Shown here: positions 35,003 to 46,447 of the stretch, in pieces | How the letters are laid out: each line of letters opens with the position of its first letter | Position numbering within the stretch: the first letter of the stretch is position 1 | Origin: Pseudisothecium myosuroides | Taxonomy: Eukaryota > Streptophyta > Bryopsida > Hypnales > Lembophyllaceae | Direction: 5' to 3' | Assembly: GCA_951799445.1 (NCBI GenBank) | Contig: OX637289.1 | Span: 2,582,501-2,646,500 of the forward strand | DNA length: 64,000 nt | Notes under the pieces: generated by a model | Database searches by the model: none | What the model was told of the DNA's origin: nothing | The model's input: only the letters and a program-made list of their open reading frames with translations | Made by a program: the position numbers and the translations under genes

Positions 35003-35567
35003 CAATTCTAGTTGTTTCTTCAAATTTTGTGTAGTGTGCAGAGATACAAATTACACAACTAGGACACATCTCAATTAACAACCGCAAATCCAGGATAGCA
35101 AATGCTACAAGTTGGTCTGGTAATGTGAACTTTAAAAAAATCACTGATTGTTGTTTTAAATGTGCATTGTATACCAGCTCGGAGGGTAGATTGTCTTGAG
35201 TTTTTTGATACCTGTACATAGGTCATGAGTCATGACTCATAAAGGTCATTTCTTGATAAAGATCCAATTTCTTGCACAATAACTGATCAAAGTGGATGAG
35301 TGTAATTCAATAGATTAAAGATGCCAGAATTTAGAAGACTTTTTATTTACCATACAAAATATTTCAAAATAGTATAATCCCAAGAATTCAGTATTTACGG
35401 AATGCCGACCGCGACTATTGTCGAGATACAATATAGATTTGTGCGGCCCAGGATAATCAAATATCAATTTTGTTATTACAATGATTTTATCCTAACCAAA
35501 GCATAAAAAAACTTTCAAATATGGATGTAACCAAGCCTTGAGCACAGGAGCACTTTTCATTGCTATC
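35003..35567. repeat. Diverged outer flank of the palindrome, left side
   Basis: Homologous in inverted orientation to 51702-52066 and 52798-52995, but with frequent mismatches and small indels, about 80 percent alike by eye. The right side carries a TIR4 element (52067-52797) that is absent here. Identity switches to complete at 35568. Confidence 0.8.
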
Positions 35568-35703
35568 GGTACTCCGTGTCGGTGTCCTACACGGGTTCAA
35601 GCTAGCTAGTGTGAGTCCTGTTCGAGAATTGGCCACTGGATGGGCTAAGGTCTGATCGAGAAACATCAGTAAGAAAATTGGCTGCAATGTATGAATCCGT
35701 TAA

Positions 35704-36132
35704 CTACATCTTCCACCAGACGAAAATTCCATTGCCGTTGATCACATTGGTTTCCTCATCGAACACGACTTCGTCTCCTGGCCATATATGCAAGGTCTCG
35801 AGTTCTCGGTCCTCCTCTGACGACTGGAAGCTAGCGCAATCCAGCTCCATGCTGTCATCACAACTTGCCTCCACCTCGTCTGCTGCTGGCAAGCGAAGGA
35901 CCAACGCTCCGTGGGGGGCGAAGGTCGGAGCCACTTCGATGTCGTTGCTCAACGGGGTGGCGCACACGGGGCATGGCGGCCTGGCTCGGCCTTTCAAGAA
36001 TCGGTACAAGCAAGGCCAGCAGAAGGAGTGGCCACAAGACGTCTCCACCGGATTGGTCGGAGAGTCCAGTGCGCACAGATTGCACTCCGCGACCTCCGAC
36101 AGCTGATTACAAGCCATACTTCCGAACTCCAT
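35704..36132 (-). CDS. RMA/RNF5-like RING-finger protein, copy 1 (left arm)
   Basis: An intronless 142-residue protein. A C3HC4 RING finger occupies residues 17-57: C17-x2-C20, C33-x-H35, C38-x2-C41, C54-x2-C57, with the core TSCGHSFCWPCL typical of RMA1/RNF5/RNF185 E3 ligases. These normally carry a C-terminal membrane helix and act in ER protein quality control. This protein has no hydrophobic segment; instead residues about 88-112 are acidic and the end is WWKM, so it is probably soluble (inference). After the RING, NDIEVAPTFAPHG occupies the place of the family's VIPLYGRG segment. The ATG is the first in frame and lies at the end of a GC-rich 560-bp 5' region. GC content is far above its surroundings. 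The antisense frame of equal length (35678-36106) is a shadow. Confidence 0.9.
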   Translation of the reverse strand: MEFGSMACNQLSEVAECNLCALDSPTNPVETSCGHSFCWPCLYRFLKGRARPPCPVCATPLSNDIEVAPTFAPHGALVLRLPAADEVEASCDDSMELDCASFQSSEEDRELETLHIWPGDEVVFDEETNVINGNGIFVWWKM

Positions 36133-36750
36133 GATGATTGATCGTGCTCTCCTCCGTACACAGTCCTGTGCACCGGCCCCTTCCAGCTACACTTTTACTC
36201 CCGCTGGCGGCCTCAAGCTCTAACCAAACTACTCACGCTCTAGCTCTAACCAAATGTGGTGCGTACCCAGACACCTGAAAATGATCAATCAAGGTCTGAA
36301 AGTGGAAAGCAGACGAAGTGGAAAATGAGTCTCTGGCATCCCCGCCACGATCTTTAATTAGTGGGGCCATGAGTCCAGGGCCGACTGCCGGTAGTTACTG
36401 GTCTTCAGGCTTCGGTTGCGGAAATTTGGAGTTATTCAATCCTCGGTGGTTGGTGAAAGCCAGCAAGCGAAGATCCTACTTCCGAGCGACTGCTCGAGGC
36501 TCGTAATGACATGGGCTGTCCTGAAGCTCGAAACCTACCGCCGAGGCTTCATCTGGAACGACTTCCTGGACCACGCAAGCCAGACTTGGGCATAACTTCT
36601 GTCCTTCCCCTGCATGTGTTTCAATTCGACTCGAACGGGCTATCCACACCGCTCCACAGTCACAACAGTCGACGACACATCATGGTTTTGAGTAGATAAT
36701 GGCCAAATCGCGGACGGAGGTTTGGTTTGTCGTCGCGCCCGATCCACAGG
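36133..36750 (-). promoter_or_regulatory. GC-rich 5' region of RING copy 1
   Basis: The ~560 bp upstream of the ATG are GC-rich and belong to the triplicated unit up to 36694. A direct repeat TTTGGTTAGAGCT occurs twice close to the gene (51015-51027 and 51041-51053 in the mirrored right arm). No TATA box is visible. On the gene's own strand a stop-bounded frame of about 67 codons (mirror: 50590-50793) lacks an ATG and was not recognised. On the plus strand, ATG at 36699 opens 17 codons before GTAGGC at 36750, a possible first exon of unknown identity. Confidence 0.45.
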
Positions 36751-37208
36751 TAGGCCGGAGGCGGTGGGTAACGGAGTACTGCGTCCTTCCCTTACTACGG
36801 GCTGATCCTATTGCAAGGGAGTGCATGTGACCATATTAATTGTCGTTTTAACTCGGTCTTGGTTTGTACGTAGTATTGTACGTAGTACTGAGCAGTTCGG
36901 CACTTTTGCACTCTGCTAGCTAGAGGCCAGAATGAATGATGCACAAATTGCGTACTCTATGATCATTCGATCAGATATATTGCAGTGTGCTCTTGAGTAT
37001 GCGAACGAAACAAACACTGTAATATCAAGCAAGAGCAGGGATAGCTCGACCCGATGCCCTACTCTATTGAAACCAGAAGTTGTGCATATCATGGTGTGAG
37101 GTTGTTGCCTGTTGGCTTATTTAGTCCTGAGGAGCAAGCTTCGAGTCCATCTTTGAGTACGTGTCACTGAGTTTTTGGTTTGCAGTGCTGGTGTGGCTTC
37201 GGTTGTTC

Positions 37209-37295
37209 ATGGATGACACTAAGATACACAACCCTAGTCTTCTTGCTGTTGTAGCCGTGGCTGTCATATTCAATCCTCTGTTGTGCAAGATTTAG
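37209..37295 (+). pseudogene. Fragment resembling the N-terminus of phosphatidylethanolamine N-methyltransferase
   Basis: After a good acceptor (tttggtttgcag) an in-frame ATG opens 28 codons: MDDTKIHNPSLLAVVAVAVI then FNPLLCKI and a stop. The hydrophobic stretch ending in FNPL resembles the first membrane segment of PEMT-type phospholipid methyltransferases, where a P-S start and FNPL(Y/F)W are common. The rest of the gene is absent, so at most this is an exon relic. The match is short and could be chance. Confidence 0.3.
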
Positions 37296-37640
37296 TTGCT
37301 ATTGGATAAGGGAATTTCCATAGAATTGGCAACTAGTTAGTTCAGTTTAAATGGCAAAGCTAATCCTAATTACAGAGCAATACTAAGTAGTAACTATATC
37401 CTTGCAACTTTGCAAATCCTAGTTATGGGAGGGAAAAATTCTAGTGCAATTCCTTCTTTGCAATTCGAATATTGTCAATGTAATCGAATTCCCTACGTGC
37501 ATTAACATGCAGATGCCTGGCTCGTGGAATTTGGGGTGAATTATGCAGCAAGGCAGGCCTCGAGGATGTCACAGGAAGACAATCAAGAAACAAGTGACCA
37601 GTCAAATTTGTTAAATTGGCATGTTTGACAACAATTATGC

Positions 37641-37750
37641 CAAATTTTGTTAAAATGGTGATATTCCATATGTCATTTTTAGACCGCGCAGTCTAAATTG
37701 TAAAAGTGCCATTTGAGTTGTCAAATGACTACCATTTTAACAAAATTTGC
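37641..37750. mobile_element. GACC-palindrome MITE, 110-bp copy (left arm)
   Basis: Ends CAAATTTTGTTAAAATGGT and its complement, with one internal TAGACC-GCGC-AGTCTA palindrome (37681-37696). Mirror copy at 49519-49628. Confidence 0.65.
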
Positions 37751-37889
37751 CATGAACCCCAAAATTGTGATATTGATGTGCAGATAGGGCTACAAAACAG
37801 CATCCATCTGATGTTTTAGACATTCAAGTACCATTCAAGGTGCCAACTTCTTGAAGGTTTAGGGTTTACTTATATTAGAGTTATCCTAA

Positions 37890-39464
37890 GGGTGATTGCA
37901 TGAAACACTTGTACTATTTTTTATCACACGTCGCGCATTGATTAGTTTTTTGGCCATAATTTTTGAGTTTTGACTCCAAATGATTCAAAATTCATAGAAA
38001 AAGTACTTATGACTATTATACACCTTCCTATTCTTTTGGAGTTTTTTAAAAGAGTTTTACCATTCAATAATAGCCCCCAAATTATGTCACAAATGCCAAT
38101 TTGGAGGTTTTCAGTACTATTTAGTACCCATAAAAATGAATTTGGAGCTGAAATTTGGTAGAAATGGTCTTCTAGTAGACTTGTAGCTATTGCCCAAAGG
38201 AATTCTAAAAACACTTAATTTTATGTGGTGTAGAAGTCCACAAAGTGAGCCCCTTTCTAATTACATTTTGAAACATGTAAAAAATTATTTTGGTGATTTT
38301 TTTGGTGAATGACCATCTCCATAGAGTTGCCACAAATGGCCAATTTTTATTTTTTCTATTTAAGTTTTTTTGATTTTCTACTAATTAAAATATCAAAATG
38401 GGTGATTGCAAGAAACACTTGTACTATTTGTTGCGTTTTGCATTTTGGACTTTTAGTACTTTTTGTACTATGAGTCACCTGCAGTACTATTGAAGGCATG
38501 GAACATAATATTTGAATGGTCAATTGGATTTCAAATTTACTATTCTGACAACATGTGATGTTCATCATTGGATGACAAAAATGGATGGAAATACTTAATT
38601 TGCCATTAAAAAAAATTTACATTGGCAGATAGAAGGTATTACAAGCCCTAGCAGTACTATTGAGTCTTTTTGTATACCCTGAAGTACTATTTTGAGCCAC
38701 ATGCTACAATTTACCCTAGAAAATGAGATTTTCACATTTCTATTTTTGAAAATTAGGAAATGAGTTTGAAAATTTTATTTTAAAAATGGCCATTGTTGCC
38801 AACTAAGAGCAAAGTAGGAAGATCAAAGTTACAACTAAAAAACCATTTTTAATTCAACATAAATTCAACCTGAATATAGCACATTTTAGGCCAATATAAA
38901 ACACACTTAGAAAATGTTTTTGGAAATCCCTCTCCTGAGAAGGTGTATTTCTATTAGAAGAGCTAGCCTACCAAATTTGATGATGTAACTCTTCAAAAAA
39001 GGTACTCGATAGTACTAAAAACTACCAAAGCTGCATGTGTGACATATATTCAAAATTCAGTTTCACCTATTAAATTAATTTTGAAAAATTTGAAAAAATT
39101 AAAGTGCATTTTCTATAGCTATAGGAAGCTTGCTTTTGAATATCATGTTCATTTAATCATTTTTGCAATACTTATGGCACAAAACAACTTTTGCATTGTA
39201 CGTGTGACGGAAAATAGTACAAGTGTTTCTTGCAATCACCCAAATATATATTTTCTTGAGATTTGGGACTTTTCTAGTCCTCCTCTTTAGAGAATTTTGT
39301 AATGCATTTCCTTTGGTGGTTACCTTCATCTTAGAGGTGCAGACATTGGCTATATTTTTTGATTTTCTTAAAAATTGATTTCCTAATTTTAAAGTACTCT
39401 AGAAAAAATCACAGGTACTGCTGCAAAACGCAAAATATAGTACAGGCGTTTTGTGCAAACACCC
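37890..39464. mobile_element. TIR4 element with a second TIR4 nested inside (left arm)
   Basis: The outer element starts GGGTGATTGCATGAAACACT and ends GTGCAAACACCC, with the 4-bp duplication CTAA at 37886-37889 and 39465-39468. Without the nested copy and its duplication it is about 730 bp, the family's full length. Mirror copy at 47805-49379. Confidence 0.85.
38400..39241. mobile_element. Nested TIR4 element (842 bp)
   Basis: GGGTGATTGCAAGAAACACT at the left, AGTGTTTCTTGCAATCACCC at the right, with the duplication AAAT at 38396-38399 and 39242-39245. It interrupts the outer element within its conserved 'aattaaaatatcaaaat' tract. Mirror copy at 48028-48869. Confidence 0.87.
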
Positions 39465-39468
39465 CTAA

Positions 39469-41302
39469 GAATCTTGAAAGTCATCCTGTCTTTGGTTCAT
39501 AGTTTGCTTCTAATCCTAAATTGCATTTTAATTGTTCATGAACTTTTAATTTTTTGAAATAGCAATAAGGTGTGTTTGAATGCAATTCCATCACCTTCAA
39601 TTAGATTGTCTTCTTCCTAAATAAAGCTTTAGCTCCTATCTTCACAAAATAGAGGAACAAAAGTTTTATTGCACTACTTGAGATTCAAATTTGTGATTGA
39701 TTTTCTCATTTTGTAATGAGTTAAAATGGAAATAAGACATTAATTTTTTAACAAATCTATGGAGATGAGATTTTGTTAATGAAATGATATAAGAGTCAAT
39801 ATATGAGTGTTTCTAATTGCCTCAAAATATGCGTATAAAAAGATCCTTCTTTGCACATATTTGGAAAAAAAATAATTTACATTCCCAAGTTGACATAAAG
39901 GTGCTCTATAGTGGATCCAATGGAAGAACTTGCTTTTGAAATTTCTAAGCGAGATTTATTGTTTTGAGTATTCAATAGTCAATAGTCAATAACACTAAAA
40001 CCATGACAACATCAAATCTCTACAAAATAAGAAAATTAACTTTTAAATAGTTTATGATTTATTTTTTGGATTCCAAAGATACAGACTTCTATTGGGTAGT
40101 GCATAATACATTTCTGTCTAATATTATTTTCAAAGACATTGACTCTATACTCAAAAATTTATGTATGTATTATTTTGGATCGACAACATTGGAGTTGGAA
40201 TCACAATACATTTCACAACATAGTACAAATGTTTCATTTTCACCTAAGGATACATAAATTTACATAAAATTATATTTATTGTTAGGCAAAATTCCTTTCC
40301 ATAGACAAATTTGACTAATGAACTCTATATTATTCTAGATGAAAAAATTAATCCAAGAGCATGAAATGACCTCAATTTTGATTATTTAGAATATATATCT
40401 AGATTCTTTCCAATTTGGATAAATAGAAATTAAAAATCAATTAAATATTAAATAAATAAATAAAGATATTCAAATTATATTTTCTTTAGGCCTAAACCAT
40501 TGGGTTCAATTTACAAACAAATTAGTGTAAAATTAAATTTAAAGGAAAAAAATGAATAAAAGGCATTCTAATTTTGCTCTTGTATTCATAAAAAATGAAA
40601 AAAATATCAAAAGAATATTTTGATAGAATAATGGGCAATTTTGTTAAAATGGCGGTATTCCAAGTGCCACTTTGACGGTGTGTCCTTTTCACCATCTTGG
40701 ATAGGTATAGATTTCAAAACGGTCATTTTAAACCATCTAAGACAGGTATAGATTTAGAACAACCGTTCTGAACTGTTTTCTTGCCATTTAAAAAGAATAT
40801 TGCCACTTTAATGAAATGATCCATAATGATAAATAGCGTGATTCATTCAAATATATCAAAGATCTAAATAGTATAAACTATAAGTCCATGGAGTAATCTA
40901 TAGTTAACTAAATATTTCCATTTTCTAAGAAAAATAAACATATTTAATACTAAAAAATATTATTTTATTTATTATTACGGGCCCCGTTGGAAAGGGTGAC
41001 ACTTCCCTCAATGTCAATAACTTTGGGGATATTGCGGGAATGTAGGAACGGTCTTGAGATGGTAATACTTTAGGGTATTTAAATAAGGACTTCACCTTTT
41101 ATATTTTGCAATTTTCAAAGACTCTTTATAATCATGTATTATTTGTCACTTTGATATATTTAAAATTAAAAAATAAAGGACAAAGGTTTAAGCACTCTCC
41201 TTTATATTATTTGCAATTTGCAATGATTCATCCTAAATGAATCATGCAATTTTTGTCTTTTTGAAGAAAATTGGATTTGAAGAAGATTGTGTTTGAAAGA
41301 GA
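39469..41302. other. Left-arm interior without genes
   Basis: AT-rich; holds one GACC-type MITE (40633-40821). The 67-codon frame at 40054-40257 is AT-biased and unrecognised. A GC-leaning island begins near 40978. Confidence 0.4.
40633..40821. mobile_element. GACC-family MITE, 189-bp copy (left arm)
   Basis: The left end 'gcaattttgttaaaatggcg' pairs with 'attgccactttaatgaaat' at the right. The internal 'ggtatagattt' words recall 61390-61400. Mirror copy at 46448-46636. Confidence 0.55.
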
Positions 41303-41830
41303 TTGAATTTTTTTCTTCCTACAAGTTGTCCTTCATCTGTGGTCACCTCTTCGCCATCCACAATCACCTCTTTAGCACCTATTGTTGCCCCTTGCCATTG
41401 CGGTCACTTCTTTGGCACCTATACTAGCCCCCTTGACACCCAAAGTCGCCCTTTTGCCACGTGCACTAGTCCTTTTCCAATTGCATGGGCCCCTTTTATA
41501 CCCACGATCGTCCCACCTACAGTCGCCCTTTCACCTATCCGCACGCGCCCCTACTCGTAGTCACCCATGCTGACGTGGCCCTGGCTTTCCACGCCAATCT
41601 TCAAAGTCAGCTACACTTATGTAAAGACAAATTCATTTATAAAGGTAAAAAGATACAAAACCCTAGAAGCTTATCCAATGGCGATGTCACCCACACTTGA
41701 CACTTGTCATGCACAACATGCAACGTTAGATGGACAACACAATGCCGAGACTCCAAAATGTGCTTTGATAAGACAACCCTAGTCCTAAGCGATCAAAAAA
41801 GGAGAGTCGAATTGATGTTGAACCAAATGT
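41303..41830. other. GC-rich low-complexity tract, possible 5' region of the downstream exon
   Basis: Degenerate 'gtcacctcttt.gcacctat' phrases recur between 41340 and 41550, giving several overlapping Pro/Ser/Thr-rich frames (for example 41303-41560) with no recognisable domain. The segment 41658-41772 is repeated in diverged form in the palindrome spacer at 43047-43160. No gene is called. Confidence 0.35.
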
Positions 41831-42591
41831 TGTAGTGCAAGGCTTAAGCTCCAACACTTTTGTTGTTTGATGGGAGCAGTATTGTGCCCTAGTTGTTTTT
41901 ACAGCGGTTTCTAATGTTGATCAATGTCGGTTGATTCATGGAAACTTGGACTCCGTACTTGATATTAATTCTTGTTTTGCTAAAACTTAAGACTATGGAA
42001 TATCATTCTTGTATCTTATAGTGAAGTTACAAGATGTTATAGGTTGTTTCACGATAACTAAGGTAGTGTGATCTAAAAGCGACCGTGTTCTAAATGTGAC
42101 ACCTATCTAGGAATGAGTGACATGTTGCTTGAAATGTCTATTACTGGCAATAATAAGTTAGGTAAAATTAAATGGTCACTTTAAGAGCAGACTACCTTAG
42201 TTTAAATGTCACATGAACAAGCAAGGTTTGGTTGAATTTTTTTTTGATTTTGACTAGACGATCATGAATGCTGATTGCTTTTACTATTGGCCACCTTGCT
42301 AATTAACAAACTGTCATTCCTTACTTTACTTTACTTCATGTATGTTGATGATTACTTTGCCTTGCTTCCTTAAACGCCAATTTTATTATATTGGCAAGAT
42401 GCAAAGCCCCAAAACTTATGACCTTCAACTACAAAAGCTCCCAAATTTAGGACTATTACAGATTTACATGTGAGGTCCATCATAGAAACTACCAAAGCCA
42501 TGAACTTTTAATAATTTTATAAAATAAACGTTCTTTCCTTTTGTTGACAACGGTATTACTGCTTCAATTGGGTCTTTCCTTGATTTTGCAG

Positions 42592-42858
42592 CATTCTCCA
42601 ACTATGAGAATTGCGGATTTGTACAAGCGTCTCTACTGCTCGGGCCTCGGCTGGCGCTCCAAATACCACAGCGCAGGTCGACATGACATGATCACCCTTG
42701 ACATCGGCAACCCCACCAAACGAGCCTTCGGACTTGCACCGCCAACCACTCGCAAATACAGAGAAGTTGCCAAGGAGAATCAACAACGCAAGGGACCCCC
42801 AAAGGCAATTGACCCTTCCAAGGAGGATCCCATGTTCACTTTTGATCATACCAACTAA
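42592..42858 (+). CDS. Unrecognised basic protein, 3' exon (left arm)
   Basis: A strong acceptor (ttgattttgcag, ending 42591) precedes an open frame HSPTMRIADLYKRLYCSGLG and onward to a stop at 42858. If the ATG at 42604 starts translation the product is 84 residues. It is basic and soluble, with a middle stretch SAGRHDMITLDIGNPTKRAF and a P/K/E-rich end closing in FDHTN. Codon usage and GC are gene-like and unlike the flanks. The 12-bp polypyrimidine-rich acceptor suggests upstream exons that could not be identified. No family was recognised. An identical copy is on the minus strand at 44411-44677. The antisense frame 42556-42849 is a shadow. Confidence 0.5.
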   Translation, partial: HSPTMRIADLYKRLYCSGLGWRSKYHSAGRHDMITLDIGNPTKRAFGLAPPTTRKYREVAKENQQRKGPPKAIDPSKEDPMFTFDHTN

Positions 42859-43041
42859 ACTTTGACTAAAATGAATTGCTAATTATTGCAAGAGGGTGTA
42901 GATTAACTAGTGACTATTACATGACAAGTTGAAAACTTCTATAAATAATCTTACAAAGAAAGTAGTTTCAATCAAGTGTGTGCATGTTCTTAATTTATCT
43001 TTCTAAAACAAATGATTCTATTTCAACTTTGTAAGTTTGAA

Positions 43042-44227
43042 TAAAAAACCCTTAGTCCATACCTGATGGCATTGTCATCCAAACTACACACTTGTCATAT
43101 ACAACATGTGATGTTAGACAAAGAACACGACGCCGGGACCCTAAAATGTTTTTGGCAATTCAAATTTGGTATTGTGCTATTATTTGGCTTATGTAGTGAT
43201 CTAGCAAATGAATTGTTTGTATTGTTTAATAGTAGTATCTAATAGATCTTAGATGATGCGACATGAAGAGTTGCATGAGAATTGACTAAAATATTTTTGA
43301 AAATGATGAGCTCCAATTGTTGCATTTATAAAATGTTGAAGGTTTATATTGTCTTCAATTAACTAAAATATAAACTAAAAGTGTTTGTTTGAGGACCCTC
43401 TCTGAAGTTTAAAAGGATGGTTTAGGGTTAGATTGTACAACTATTATGCTAATATTTGTGATGAAGTGACTTGCAGATTGGTAGATGAATTGTTAAAATT
43501 ATTATGCTGATGTTTCTAATGAAGTGACTTGCAGGGTAGTAGTTGGATTGTTAGCTAAATCTTTAACAATTGTAGCTTGTAGGTTGGTAGATGGATTGTC
43601 ACAATTATTATACTGATGTCGAATAGTTGTAGTTTACAGGGAGTTGGTAGATAGATTGTCACAAATATTAAATTGATGAGTTTGATGTAATGATTTGCAA
43701 GTTAGTAGAACTTTGGATTGTCAACTAAATTGTTTGACGGTTGTAACTTGCAGATTGGTAGATAGATTGTTGCAAATATTATGCTAATGTTTTTTATCAA
43801 GTGACTAACAATCTGGCAAATGGTTTGTTAGCTGAATTGTGAGATAGTTGTAGGTACTAGACCCAAGTGAAGAAAAGATAGGATATCCACATACAAATAA
43901 AATTTATTTTTCTATCAATTGCTAAAGTATTCCTATAACATCATGAAAGATTAAATATTTTGTTCAACATTAAAGATTCTAAAGCAACCACTATATGTTT
44001 GAGTAGTAGTTGTGAACAAAAATATAAAAAAGTGATTATAATAGGGCTATAATATATACTCAACAAACATTCTTGAACCAATTACTTGTTTCTTCAAATT
44101 TGAAAATTTCACAGTTGCCAAATGTTCTGTCTATGCTTTTTCTAATAATCAAAGTGGGCTTTTTGTCTTAAAAAAAAATACAATGTTTTTCAAGCCCTTT
44201 GAATATTTAATAAAAATATTGTCTTTT
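43042..44227. other. Palindrome spacer (1186 bp)
   Basis: Single-copy DNA between the arms. The first ~115 bp are a diverged direct copy of arm sequence 41658-41772. From about 43441 to 43850 lie at least five degenerate units of 60 or 105-110 bp marked by 'attatgctgatgtt', 'gacttgcag' and 'ttggtagatggattgt'. No open frame was found. Confidence 0.75.
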
Positions 44228-44410
44228 TTCAAACTTACAAAGTTGAAATAGAATCATTTGTTTTAGAAAGATAAATTAAGAACATGCACACACTTGATTG
44301 AAACTACTTTCTTTGTAAGATTATTTATAGAAGTTTTCAACTTGTCATGTAATAGTCACTAGTTAATCTACACCCTCTTGCAATAATTAGCAATTCATTT
44401 TAGTCAAAGT

Positions 44411-44677
44411 TTAGTTGGTATGATCAAAAGTGAACATGGGATCCTCCTTGGAAGGGTCAATTGCCTTTGGGGGTCCCTTGCGTTGTTGATTCTCCTTGGC
44501 AACTTCTCTGTATTTGCGAGTGGTTGGCGGTGCAAGTCCGAAGGCTCGTTTGGTGGGGTTGCCGATGTCAAGGGTGATCATGTCATGTCGACCTGCGCTG
44601 TGGTATTTGGAGCGCCAGCCGAGGCCCGAGCAGTAGAGACGCTTGTACAAATCCGCAATTCTCATAGTTGGAGAATG
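44411..44677 (-). CDS. Unrecognised basic protein, 3' exon (right arm)
   Basis: Identical mirror of 42592-42858. The two copies converge on the spacer and point towards each other, with stops 1552 bp apart. Any upstream exons would lie further out in the arm. Confidence 0.5.
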   Translation of the reverse strand, partial: HSPTMRIADLYKRLYCSGLGWRSKYHSAGRHDMITLDIGNPTKRAFGLAPPTTRKYREVAKENQQRKGPPKAIDPSKEDPMFTFDHTN

Positions 44678-45438
44678 CTGCAAAATCAAGGAAAGACCCA
44701 ATTGAAGCAGTAATACCGTTGTCAACAAAAGGAAAGAACGTTTATTTTATAAAATTATTAAAAGTTCATGGCTTTGGTAGTTTCTATGATGGACCTCACA
44801 TGTAAATCTGTAATAGTCCTAAATTTGGGAGCTTTTGTAGTTGAAGGTCATAAGTTTTGGGGCTTTGCATCTTGCCAATATAATAAAATTGGCGTTTAAG
44901 GAAGCAAGGCAAAGTAATCATCAACATACATGAAGTAAAGTAAAGTAAGGAATGACAGTTTGTTAATTAGCAAGGTGGCCAATAGTAAAAGCAATCAGCA
45001 TTCATGATCGTCTAGTCAAAATCAAAAAAAAATTCAACCAAACCTTGCTTGTTCATGTGACATTTAAACTAAGGTAGTCTGCTCTTAAAGTGACCATTTA
45101 ATTTTACCTAACTTATTATTGCCAGTAATAGACATTTCAAGCAACATGTCACTCATTCCTAGATAGGTGTCACATTTAGAACACGGTCGCTTTTAGATCA
45201 CACTACCTTAGTTATCGTGAAACAACCTATAACATCTTGTAACTTCACTATAAGATACAAGAATGATATTCCATAGTCTTAAGTTTTAGCAAAACAAGAA
45301 TTAATATCAAGTACGGAGTCCAAGTTTCCATGAATCAACCGACATTGATCAACATTAGAAACCGCTGTAAAAACAACTAGGGCACAATACTGCTCCCATC
45401 AAACAACAAAAGTGTTGGAGCTTAAGCCTTGCACTACA

Positions 45439-45966
45439 ACATTTGGTTCAACATCAATTCGACTCTCCTTTTTTGATCGCTTAGGACTAGGGTTGTCTTA
45501 TCAAAGCACATTTTGGAGTCTCGGCATTGTGTTGTCCATCTAACGTTGCATGTTGTGCATGACAAGTGTCAAGTGTGGGTGACATCGCCATTGGATAAGC
45601 TTCTAGGGTTTTGTATCTTTTTACCTTTATAAATGAATTTGTCTTTACATAAGTGTAGCTGACTTTGAAGATTGGCGTGGAAAGCCAGGGCCACGTCAGC
45701 ATGGGTGACTACGAGTAGGGGCGCGTGCGGATAGGTGAAAGGGCGACTGTAGGTGGGACGATCGTGGGTATAAAAGGGGCCCATGCAATTGGAAAAGGAC
45801 TAGTGCACGTGGCAAAAGGGCGACTTTGGGTGTCAAGGGGGCTAGTATAGGTGCCAAAGAAGTGACCGCAATGGCAAGGGGCAACAATAGGTGCTAAAGA
45901 GGTGATTGTGGATGGCGAAGAGGTGACCACAGATGAAGGACAACTTGTAGGAAGAAAAAAATTCAA
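45439..45966. other. GC-rich low-complexity tract (right arm)
   Basis: Mirror of 41303-41830; its short Pro/Thr-rich frames on the minus strand are not called. Confidence 0.35.
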
Positions 45967-46447
45967 TCTCTTTCAAACACAATCTTCTTCAAATCCAATT
46001 TTCTTCAAAAAGACAAAAATTGCATGATTCATTTAGGATGAATCATTGCAAATTGCAAATAATATAAAGGAGAGTGCTTAAACCTTTGTCCTTTATTTTT
46101 TAATTTTAAATATATCAAAGTGACAAATAATACATGATTATAAAGAGTCTTTGAAAATTGCAAAATATAAAAGGTGAAGTCCTTATTTAAATACCCTAAA
46201 GTATTACCATCTCAAGACCGTTCCTACATTCCCGCAATATCCCCAAAGTTATTGACATTGAGGGAAGTGTCACCCTTTCCAACGGGGCCCGTAATAATAA
46301 ATAAAATAATATTTTTTAGTATTAAATATGTTTATTTTTCTTAGAAAATGGAAATATTTAGTTAACTATAGATTACTCCATGGACTTATAGTTTATACTA
46401 TTTAGATCTTTGATATATTTGAATGAATCACGCTATTTATCATTATG

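Larger units (their letters stand above)
35568..43041. repeat. Left arm of a 7.47-kb palindrome
   Basis: Position x pairs with 87269 minus x in the right arm (44228-51701) along the whole 7474 bp; all mirrored open frames and elements obey this sum with no indel, and every stretch compared base by base was identical. Outward, the first mismatch is at 35567/51702; inward, at 43042/44227. The arm carries a RING gene, a PEMT-like fragment, two nested TIR4 elements, two small MITEs and an unrecognised 3' exon. Confidence 0.95.

Noticed and set aside
35678..36106. 142-codon frame on the strand opposite the RING gene (also 51163-51591 and 58923-59351)
   Set aside because: Exact antisense shadow of the RING gene; it has no domain, whereas the sense frame has all eight zinc ligands.
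35858..36134. Other overlapping frames of 75-89 codons within the RING unit (and mirrored or third copies)
   Set aside because: Out-of-frame by-products of GC-rich coding sequence.
41303..41782. Overlapping Pro/Ser/Thr-rich frames
   Set aside because: Several frames are open at once because of low-complexity repeats; no domain or start context favours any of them.
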